Assembly (NCBI GenBank): GCA_018136815.1 | Contig: CM030942.1 | Coordinates: 2,617,546-2,681,545 of the forward strand | DNA length: 64,000 bases | Reading direction: 5' to 3' | Source of the DNA: Isochrysis galbana | Lineage: Eukaryota > Haptophyta > Isochrysidales > Isochrysidaceae | Shown here: positions 10,513-20,200 of the stretch, one piece after another | Layout: each line of letters begins with the position of its first letter | Numbering within the stretch: the first letter of the stretch is position 1 | Notes under the pieces: generated by a model | The model's input: the letters and a program-made list of their open reading frames with translations, nothing else | Databases searched by the model: none | What the model was told of the DNA's origin: nothing | Made by a program: the position numbers and the translations under genes

Positions 10513-10839
10513 CGCCGAAGCGAAATTTGGGCCCCTGTGGAAATCAACGCCTCAGCTTGGATTGTAACGAGGTGAACGAGATGTAACGAGATGGCCTTGA
10601 TGGCCCGACGAGATGAACGAGATGGCCCTGGGGCCCGACGAGATGAACGAGATGGCCCTGGGGCCCGGCGAGATGAACGAGATTTTCGGGTAACGGAACT
10701 GGACGAGGAGTTTCCCCACTAAGCTTGGTCGTAATGCGGTGAAACCGATTTGCAGACAAGCGGGAAACCGGGGCGGAAGGAACTGGCAAGGAAGCCGGCA
10801 GGAAGGCAGAGGAAATGTCTTGGCAAGGCGACGGAGGCA

Positions 10840-10990
10840 GGATTTTAACGGTAGACGGAGTGCAGAATTTTAACGGTAGGAAGGCAGGATATTTTAACAG
10901 TAGGAAGAGGCAGGATTTTTACCGTAGAAGAAGAGCGTGGAATTTTAATGGTAGAAGAAGAGTGCGGAATTTAACTGTAGAAGAAGAGCG
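10840..10990. repeat. Degenerate minisatellite inside the LTR
   Basis: Units of about 22-27 bases built around GATTTTAACGGTAG and GAAGAAGAG recur six or more times. The same array is present in the second LTR, 792 bases downstream. Confidence 0.6.
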
Positions 10991-11028
10991 GAGAGGAGAA
11001 GGAGCGGGGCTCGAACTGCAGAGCGCTC

Positions 11029-11104
11029 CGTCCGGACTCGAACTCGCGACCCAGAGCAAAAGGTTGGTGGAGGCGGTGGGTTGAACCACTATGCCACGCG
11101 AGAG
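11029..11104 (-). other. tRNA-like segment inside the first LTR
   Basis: On the minus strand there is an A-box-like TGGCATAGTGG and, about 50 bases on, a B-box-like GAGTTCGAGTCC, the spacing expected of a tRNA or tRNA-derived pol III promoter. The acceptor and T-stem bases do not pair well, so this is not a working tRNA gene. The second LTR carries the same segment at about 11821-11896. Confidence 0.5.
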
Positions 11105-12059
11105 TTTACGTAGCCATAGGGCCGATGGGAAGGGCTGAGAACCGCCCTATATACTCTGGGTTTTTGTCTCTTCTTTTTCACTTTTCTTCTTCTTTCTTCC
11201 TCTGTTTCTTTTTACTGTTTACTGTTATTTCTTTTTGCCTCTGAGACATCGCGAATGCGACACCCCCCGACTTAATCACGAGCGTCCTCGCGAGCCTTCT
11301 GCAAGCGGAATCCTTATGTCTCTAAATTGTGGAAATCAAAGCCGCAGCTTGGATTGTAACGAGGTGAACGAGATGTAACGAGATGGCCTTGATGGCCCGA
11401 CGAGATGAACGAGATGGCCCTGGGGCCCGACGAGATGAACGAGATGGCCCTGGGGCCCGGCGAGATGAACGAGATTTTCGGGTAACGGAACTGGACGAGG
11501 AGTTTCCCCACTAAGCTTGGTCGTAATGCGGTGAAACCGATTTGCAGACAAGCGGGAAACCGGGGCGGAAGGAACTGGCAAGGAAGCCGGCAGGAAGGCA
11601 GAGGAAATGTCTTGGCAAGGCGACGGAGGCAGGATTTTAACGGTAGACGGAGTGCAGAATTTTAACGGTAGGAAGGCAGGATATTTTAACAGTAGGAAGA
11701 GGCAGGATTTTTACCGTAGAAGAAGAGCGTGGAATTTTAATGGTAGAAGAAGAGTGCGGAATTTAACTGTAGAAGAAGAGCGGAGAGGAGAAGGAGCGGG
11801 GCTCGAACTGCAGAGCGCTCCGTCCGGACTCGAACTCGCGACCCAGAGCAAAAGGTTGGTGGAGGCGGTGGGTTGAACCACTATGCCACGCGAGAGTTTA
11901 CGTAGCCATAGGGCCGATGGGAAGGGCTGAGAACCGCCCTATATACTCTGGGTTTTTGTCTCTTCTTTTTCACTTTTCTTCTTCTTTCTTCCTCTGTTTC
12001 TTTTTACTGTTTACTGTTATTTCTTTTTGCCTCTGAGACATCGCGAATGCGACAGCCCC

Positions 12060-12996
12060 GAACGAAGCGCCCTCCCCCCCCCGTCGCCTCCCCCCCGCAT
12101 GCACAGCATGCGCATGACGCCCTCTAAATAAAAATTAGTAGTAGTTATAACTGGGAATATCGGCGGCTTCACTGAGCCAATGGCGACGAAGCACTTACTA
12201 TTGATTGCGTCCGTTTAAAGAGAGAACTGGGGAAGGGGGGGGGGGGGTGAAAGGGGTTAGGGTCGGGTAGTAGGGAGGTTCCTTAGCACTCTGCCTCACG
12301 CCGCACATGTAGCGGAGATTTTTAAGAAAATTTTTTTGCGTCCGTATGACGTATGACGTATGAGTTGTATATAGTTAGTGTAGCGTATAGCACGTACGCG
12401 AATACTGTATAATGTTAGTTAGGTGCGTACATCGATGCGCGCGGAGCGCGCTAACGCCATTATAACCGAGAGCAAAGCAAAACACCCCCGAGATTTGGGT
12501 GGAGCGGGCCCGAAACTTAGAACTTAGTGAAATGCGTGCGAAATTTCGAAACGAAATTTGGGCTTGGGCGGGTCGCGGGTCCGAAACGAAACTCTGGCCT
12601 GGGCCAAAGTTAGGGATAGAACTAGCAATCTGCCTCGCGCCGTGCAAGTAGCAGTTATTTTTTAAGATTTTTTTTCCTATTCTTTCGAGTGGGATTACTT
12701 TCTGGTAGTACGAGGGAAAGCTGGCGGCGGCGGGCTAGCGAGTACGAGTGTACGAGTTCGACTCGAGCAGAGAAATTTTATATTATATGATAGAAAGTAG
12801 AGAAGGGGAGAATGCAGAAGAGGAGAAAGCGAGAGTACGAGAATATGGCTGAACCACAGAAGTATTAATAGAGTAGTACAGAGAAGATGAGAAAGGAGAA
12901 GAGGAGAGAAGCGAGGCGTCTGAAGTAGGGAGGGAGGAGCAAGAGAGAAGTTTCTTGATTTTCCCCCTCCTTACTTCTGTTTTGCTCTCTCTTCCT
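12060..12996. other. Repeat-rich spacer
   Basis: Bases 12214-12339 belong to a dispersed repeat also found at 52714-52833 and inverted at 44169-44294 (shared features: AGAGGGAACTGG-like start, GGGTAGTAGGGAGGT, TAGCGG then TTTTAAGAA and a T-run). The sequence near 12540-12600 resembles 7920-7960 in reverse. I see no gene. Confidence 0.5.
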
Positions 12997-12998
12997 TG

Positions 12999-13091
<93 letters not shown>

Positions 13092-13110
13092 ATCTGTCTA
13101 TCTATCTAGA
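12997..13110. repeat. (CT)n and (ATCT)n microsatellite
   Basis: A long CT dinucleotide run passes into TCTA/ATCT repeats. Low-complexity frames across it are artefacts. Confidence 0.85.
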
Positions 13111-13384
13111 GCCCCTATCTATCTATCTCTCTCGGAGAGAGAGAGCGCGAGAGAGAAGGGAGAAGGGAGCGTGAGAGAGGGGTAAAGAAAAGAGAAAGAG
13201 AGCGATGGAAAGAGAGAGAAGAGAGGCACACTATTCTAGAGGCGAGTGAGGGAAAGCCCTGGATATAGACCCTCCTCGCTCTCTCTCTCCCGGCCCCCTG
13301 GCTGCTTCCTCTCTGTCCATCTCGCTCTCCCTCTCTTTCTCTCCCCCTCTCCCTCCATCCCCCGTCTCCCTCCCTCTCATCTTC

Positions 13385-13490
13385 CCTCCTCTCCCCATCT
13401 CTCCCTCTCCCTCTCCCTCTCCCTCTCCCTCTCCCTCTCCCTCTCCCTCTCCCTCTCCCTCTCCCTCGTCCTCTCCCTTCCCCTTCCCCC
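13385..13490 (+). repeat. (CTCCCT)n hexamer tract
   Basis: About twelve CTCCCT units precede the ATG at 13505. The tract ends in CTTCCCCCAG, then 12 bases before the ATG. Confidence 0.8.
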
Positions 13491-13504
13491 AGGCAAGGCA
13501 CACC

Positions 13505-13679
13505 ATGCCCCTCCTCGTCGAGGCCTACGTGGCTCGTCTCCACGGCCGCGTGCCTCGGCTCGCTGTCGGCCTCACAGCCACCCTCCTCACTCTCCTCGGA
13601 GCCCTACTCTACCCCGCCTTCAATCGCTCTCTCGTTGTCTCTGTTGAGCCCACTCCAGACTCTCCCTCGGGCATCGCCA
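13505..13679 (+). CDS. First exon of an unidentified membrane protein, cut by an assembly gap
   Basis: The frame starts at the ATG at 13505, straight after a polypyrimidine-CAG leader like those of other host genes here. It runs 58 residues into the N-run. It encodes VGLTATLLTLLGALLYPAF, a likely membrane helix or signal anchor after a short amphipathic start. What follows is lost in the gap, and sequence beyond the gap belongs to the retrotransposon region. I cannot name the family. Confidence 0.4.
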
Positions 13680-13779
13680 NNNNNNNNNNNNNNNNNNNNN
13701 NNNNNNNNNNNNNNNNNNNNNNNNNNNNNNNNNNNNNNNNNNNNNNNNNNNNNNNNNNNNNNNNNNNNNNNNNNNNNNN
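13680..13779. other. Assembly gap (100 N)
   Basis: Exactly 100 N, the usual placeholder for a gap of unknown size. It probably hides the rest of the preceding gene and the 5' LTR and start of the Gypsy element. Confidence 0.95.
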
Positions 13780-14250
13780 AACGTTTTGCTGCTTTACCTG
13801 TTTCTGCTCTTTCCCGGCGGGACCCCACTGGAGACCTCTCTCCCAAGGGCCATAGCCGGAGCCGCTCTGCGACGAATTGTCGTTGTCTACCGTAGGTTCT
13901 CGTGCAGTTGAGGCGAGAGACTAGTCCTCTCTCTCCTCACCTCTCTCCCGGTTCGTTATATTTCTCCGTCATCGTGTTCATTCTCTCGTCTCGAAGTTGC
14001 ACCTGTTCTCGTTTCCGACCTGGTTCCCGACCCGGAAGGGTCGGCTTCCGGAGTCAATGAAGTTGAAGGTTCCAAGGGAGCTGCGGCTTTCCGCGCTCAC
14101 GCCGTGGCCACCCCAGACTCGGGAGACGCAGTGGCGTCGATTACGATCTCTCGTCGCGCCCACACGGACGCCGGCGTCTCCTCTTTCTCTCGGCTCTCCG
14201 GAGGATCCCGTTCCAGGGATCGCCCGCGGGGCCAACCCCTTCAGGTCTAG

Positions 14251-17200
14251 CCACCGAAACTTCAGGGCGACGACCCCTCCCCTGAATTCTACTGCGAGGC
14301 CATCCACCGGATCGCCGTGGTTGGTTGTTCCCCGGCCGCCAAGTCTACTGAAGCTGCCCGCGCCCCTACCCGCGAGCTCCAAATGTTAGCCGCCTCCCGT
14401 GCCCGGGCTAGCGGTTCCTCCGTCATCTTGCCCCGCCATCTCGCCGAAGCTGCTCTAGCCTTGCGGCGGCCGCACGCGAGCACTCATTCATCACCCTCTG
14501 CCGTACTGCCGACGCATTTTGACGAGCTTTGCGCTGAGTTAGCGGCGATCCACGACGCCGTTACGCTCGACGCGGCCGAGGGGATTCCTCCACCCCGTGT
14601 TCTAGTCGTCGGTGAAGCTAGCGGGGTCGTGTCTTCGATGTTCCTACTCGCCGGAGCGCACGTCGCGACGTGCGATCTACGACCGTCGGAGATCGACTAC
14701 ATTCCCCACTTCTGCGGAGATGCTCTTCACATTCAAAACCTCGGTTGGGACCTCGTGGTCGCGCATCCGCCGTGCACGTATTTGTCGGCGGTGAGTTGCC
14801 AGTGGCTCGATCGGGAGCCGGGACGACGCCAGGCTCTCGAATCCGCCGCTAGAGTCTTCCTCGCCATGGCAAGCGCCGACGCGCCTTTCGTTGCCGTCGA
14901 AAATCCTCGAATGCACGCGGAAGCCTCCGCCTTAGTCGGGGGGTTGCGACCGCGGCAGTTTGTGCAGCCGTGGCAGCACGGCACGGGCCATCAAAAAGCA
15001 ACTGGCCTGTACCTGACGGCTTCACTCCCGTCCTTGCAGCCTTCGAAGATTGTCGAGGGACGTCTATCTGCTATGGCGGATCTATCGCCGTCGCCCCACC
15101 GTGGCGCCCTTCGCAGCCGCACCTATGTGGGCATTGCCGGTGCAATGGCGGCCCAGTGGATGCCGGTCTTGCGCCGTTATGCGCGCGAAGCCAAGGCGTC
15201 GCGTTCGCTCGACTTCACGGTGGACTGGGCAATTTCCCAAGCAGCTGCCAGCTTGAGAGAACGCCCTTCGCTTTGCTCGACCGGTTTCGAGCTGGCTGAG
15301 CCGAGGACGGCTCTGGCTCGCTTCATGGAGGGGAGAGGCGAAGCAGCTTCTAGCTCTCACCTCACGCCTCCCAGCGGTTCGCCAGTGTCTGATTCGGTTG
15401 TCGTGATCCCGGACGCAGGCCCCGTTGCCGATGCTTCTCGCCTGCTTCATCAGGAGGACTCGGAAACAAACGTATCGCAAGACGAGGCCGAGGCGGAAGG
15501 AGACCGCTTCCTGCCGTGGGAGTGGCCCATAAAGGACCGCTCTACAACGCCAGGCCCTCCAAACACGGTGAAGAAGCGCCGCAGCAAGTGGCAGGTCTTC
15601 GATCGTGATGTAATTTCGGGGGTCCATCGGTGGCAGGATGTCACGCCTTCCATCGCCCAAGAAATCGCTGAGCAAGCGGCAGCTGCGGAGCCGTCGGAAC
15701 CTTCCATCTTGTCTCGACTGGGCCCCCAAGGCATCAATGCACTATCTCCGAGCGCCTCCTTCACGGCTGGCGACGAGGGAGTGGCCGAACTGACCAATTC
15801 GTTCGTAGCCGAAAGGCCACTCGAAACCTGGGATGTTGGGCCCGACTCGGGAGAAGATGACACGCCCGAGATGCCAGAACACCGGAGCATGCAGACCCTC
15901 GAGACCAAGCCCTCCGACGCCGCCGAAGGAGAGGATACTCCACGGGCACTGTATTGCGATGGGGCTGCCGCTAGAGGCCTCAGTGCGGCCGGTTTTTCCG
16001 AGTTGTCGAAGCTTCCGAAGACAGACTTGCAGAAGTCCCTGGAGAAGGAATGGTCACGCCAAGTGGATCAACCTCGGCATCCGACGGACCGTCGAGGGCT
16101 AGGCTATGATGGCGTGCCTAACCCCTCTAGTTCAGCAAAGGCATCCCCACGCTCCTCGATACCATTCGTGCCGCAGACGGTAGCCGCCGCTATCGAGCGA
16201 GTGCCCCACGTCGATGAATCTTCTCCGTCCAGGCTAGCCTCCAATCCAACCACCCTGTCACCCGGAGCCGGAACCTCGCTTCCAGTAGAATCTATCGCGG
16301 ACACGCCGCCGCCGCTCTACCCTCGTCACTGCCTCTATGTCCGCGATCTCGTGGTCTGCCGTGCCGATGGCGACCGCGCAGCTCAAGGGTTCGTTCTCCC
16401 GGACGTTGCCCTCACGGTGAACAGCACCCTGGCTGACACTGGAGCGGGCCCGTCAGTAATCACCACTGCTCTTCTCGATCGACTACCTGAAGACGCTTGC
16501 GTCGAACGCGTATCGGACGCTACCGTCCCCAACCTACATGGGCCGGACGGCCTTCCTCTCATCACTAGGGGCCGGGCTAGCCTCGTCTTCTCCTTGTCCG
16601 GTCGCCTCTTCCGTCATTCGTTCGCGGTCATCGAAGGAAACGCGATGCTTCTGCTCGGGAACGATTTTTTGGCCGCCCACTCCGCTACCATTTCTCTCGA
16701 CGCCGCGAGCTCGGAAGGAAGCCTCCGCCTCCGTCCGGCCTCTGGCGATTCAGAAGACTCTTCAAGAGTCCTTTCCGAATGTGTAGTCAGAGTTTCCACG
16801 GCGCCGCCCCCAGTCGCGGACGCCGGCTTCGTCGGAGCTATCTCGATGTCACCCGGTCAGCCGCTGACTGTCGACTTTCTGGAGAGGTCGACGGCAACAC
16901 GAGAGATCCCGGCCGGATCGGAGGGTGAGGCTGCTGCTGATGCTAGACAGCCACTCTATACACCTCTCTTTGAGTCTGCCGACGAGTTTGCGGCCAAAGC
17001 TCCGGCGTCTACCTCGTCCGAATATCTTCTCTACACGGAGCAAGCGGTGACGATTCCTGCCTTCCACCGCGCAACCATCTGGGTCAGGGTTCCGCTGGCT
17101 CTCCGAGATCATTCGGACTGCGCGATGCTGGTCGACCGCCTACCAAACCGCGAGGCTCTCGATTCGTCCCCTCTCGTAATGCCCACGGTGGTCACGCCCA

Positions 17201-20200
17201 CGGACGATCATCGCATCGCGGTGACGATCGTCCACACCGGGGTCAATGCGCTGACCCTGCCGTCTCTGCATCCGATAGCTTCGCTCCAGGTGCGCTTCAA
17301 GTTGCACCGGGGCTGGACTCCGACTGGAAGCGAGGGGGATTGTGACCCTGTCACCGCGCTGAGCGAGGAGCAACGAGCCCTACTCGACTCAGCCACCATC
17401 GATCCAGACCGGCTTCTTTCCGACGATCAACGAGAAGAAGTACGCCAACTCTTGGCCCGGCGCATCAAAGCTTTCGCGTTGCACCCGGGGGCTCCAAACC
17501 ATACGCACGTTCTCGAGGTGGAGTTGCCACTCAACCCCGGCGCTGTTCCTCACCGGCATGCTCCGTCTAGAGTGGGCCGCGCAGGCGAGCTCATCATAGA
17601 AGAGGAGGTAGCCAAGATGGAAGCCGCCGGCATTATTCGCAAGTCAAATTCGGCTTGGGCTTCCCGAGTAGTCCTGGTCAGCAAGAAAGATGGCTCCGTT
17701 CGATTCTGCGTGGACTACCGCGACACTAACGCCAAGCTACGCGTCGAGGATAGCCCTCTACCCCTCATTGTAGAGGCTATTGATAGGCTAGCGTCCGGCC
17801 AAGGGCCGCTCAGTTCTCTCTTTTTATGTACTCTCGATTTAGCCTCTGGTTTTTGGGGCATCCCGATCAAAGAGTCGCACAAACATATCACCGCTTTCAC
17901 TACCCACCGCGGCAAATACGAGTTCAACTTTCTACCGTTCGGCATCCAATCAGGTCCCTCCTACATGTGCCGCTTGATGGACATCGTTCTCGGTGCGCTA
18001 GCGTGGGAGATCTGCATGCCTTACCTCGATGATGTGGGCATCTGGTCAACGGGCGTGGGACCTTCCGAAGAGGCCAGGGCACAGGCTTCGTTCGAGCAAA
18101 TGCTTCACCGGCTAGACCTAGTTCTCGAGCGGCTAGAGTGGGCCGGCCTGACCTGCAAGATGTCCAAGTGTGTCTTCTTTGCCACCTCTACGGAGTACCT
18201 CGGTCACGTTGTCTCGAGGGAAGGTCTCAAGATGGACCCGAAGAAGGTCGCAGCTGTCGCCGACATCGACCCGTCATCCATCAACTCCTTGGAAGCGGTT
18301 CGATCTTTCCTCGGCCTTTGCTCCTACTATCGTCGATTCATTCGCCAATTCGCCGCTAAGGCTGCTCCTCTCACTGCCCTCACGCGGAAGGGCTGCGACG
18401 TGGCAAAGGAGTCCCAGTCCGAGGAGTGTCGCCGAGCTATCCAAGAGCTCAAGACAGCGATCACCTCGGAGCCCGTCTTGACTCCACCCAGGGATGATCG
18501 GCCCTTCATCGTCAAGACCGATGGGGCTAGCAAGTTGGGTATCGCCGGCATCCTCTCGCAGCTAGGAGACGATAACCGTGAACGAGTCGTTGGGTACTGC
18601 GCTCGCAGTCTCACCTCGGCCGAACGCCATTGGACGGTGACCGAGATTGAGCTCTTGGCTGCCCTGGAATCAATCCGAAATTGGCGACCCTACCTTTGGG
18701 GGCGTCGGTTCAAGTTAGTCGTCGACCACTCCACGCTGCGATGGCTGCATACCATGAAGGATCAAGTAGCCGGTGGGCCAGCCTCTCGGCTGACTCGGTG
18801 GGCTCTCAAGTTGGCTGAGTACCGGTTCGATGTCGAACATAAACCAGGAGCTGTTCATCAGGATGCTGACGGGCTCTCCCGGCTAGCATCCCTGGAGCCG
18901 GAACACGAAGACGAACCACTCGCCGGCCCAGCGTCGTTAGCGGTACGTGAGCCTGGCTCAGAGTCTCTAGCCGAGCATGAACGGTCTCATCCGGTGGCTG
19001 CCATCACGCGCTCCGTAGCTACGGCGCGAGGGCTTCAAGCCTTGGACCGATCTCGTCGTCGAGCCTCCGATTCCGGGCCCGCCATCCAGTCCAGTTATTT
19101 GGCTCCGGGTACGCCGACTTCCGCAGAGATGAAAGCGGCCCTGGCGGAAGATCCGTTCGTAGAGCCACTCCTAGGCTCAGGAGAGACGGCCAACCACGAG
19201 CCATCAGGCCAAGGGTCGCCTCCGCCGGCCGCCGCCTCAGGCCCCGTTGCCGACGATGATTCGTGTTCCAGTCCTGTCGCTCCCGCTCCCGTTTCCGCTC
19301 AGCAATCCAAGATGTTTCGCCGTTTCGTCGTTCACGATGGGCTCGTCTACTATCGCACCGTTCCTGACTCCACCGACCCGGACTCGCTAGTGCTCTATGT
19401 TCCGCCCTCGTTGCGGTCTCGCTACCTCTTTGCCTACCACGATCGCTCCGGTCACCTTGGAGTTTCTCGTATGTCCGGTCTTCTTCGTACTCGGGTATAC
19501 TGGCCTGGCATGTCTTCCGACGTTGCGTCCTACGTCCGGGAATGCCACGAGTGCACCCTCGCCAAGCCGCTACCTAGGGCTCTAGCGTCGCCCTCCGGTC
19601 TCTCTGTGGGTACCTACCCCTTTGATGTGGTCTACTGCGACGTGCTCTCACTGGCTCCCACTCACAACTTCGTGCCTGGAGTCTCGGGTTACGACAAGCT
19701 GGTCGTCTTCATCGACTCGCTCACTCGATGGATTGAGGCTGAGCCGTCGAATGGGGATCCCTCGTCGGAGGTGGCCTTGGACATGTTCATCCGCTTGATT
19801 GTGACGCGTTATGGGGTCCCTAGGCAGCTTCGAACCGACGCCGGTTCGAATCTTTGTTCGGTTCTTGTTTCGCGTATTCTGGAGCTCACCGGGACTGATT
19901 TGTCGAGTACAGAGCCGTACCGACATGAAGGTGTAGGCTTCGTCGAACGCGCTCAGCAAACGCTCATCCGTTTGATGCGCGCCTCGAACGAGGGTGGCGG
20001 TCATTGGGTCGACCATTTGCCGTTCCTACTCCTCTCGTTGAGGGCTTCTTCCGGTCGTGTTACCTCCCGGTCTCCAGCGTCTTTGATCTTTGGGCGTGAG
20101 CTGCGTCTGCCCGCTCAACTCTCTGATCCGAAGACCGTTTCGCCAACTGCTCTCGAGGCGGCGTCCGCCGACGTTCGCTCGTACGCATCCAGGCTCAATG

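Larger units (their letters stand above)
10536..12054 (-). mobile_element. TRIM-like LTR element: two 727-bp LTRs, 65-bp interior, 5-bp TSD
   Basis: Two nearly identical 727-bp blocks (10536-11262 and 11328-12054) begin TGTGGAAATC and end GCGAATGCGACA on the + strand. A 5-bp direct repeat, GCCCC, flanks the pair (10531-10535 and 12055-12059), so both blocks arrived as one insertion. Only 65 bp lie between them. Read on the minus strand, the interior ends in a polypurine tract that joins the LTR start as AGTCGGGGGGTGTCGCATTC, identical to the 3' end of the Gypsy element at 21170-21199. It encodes nothing and is probably a non-autonomous partner of that element. The LTRs are almost identical, which suggests recent insertion. 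Confidence 0.88.

Noticed and set aside
11029..11104. Functional tRNA gene
   Set aside because: The A and B boxes are good but the acceptor and T stems do not pair, and the segment is duplicated as part of LTRs.
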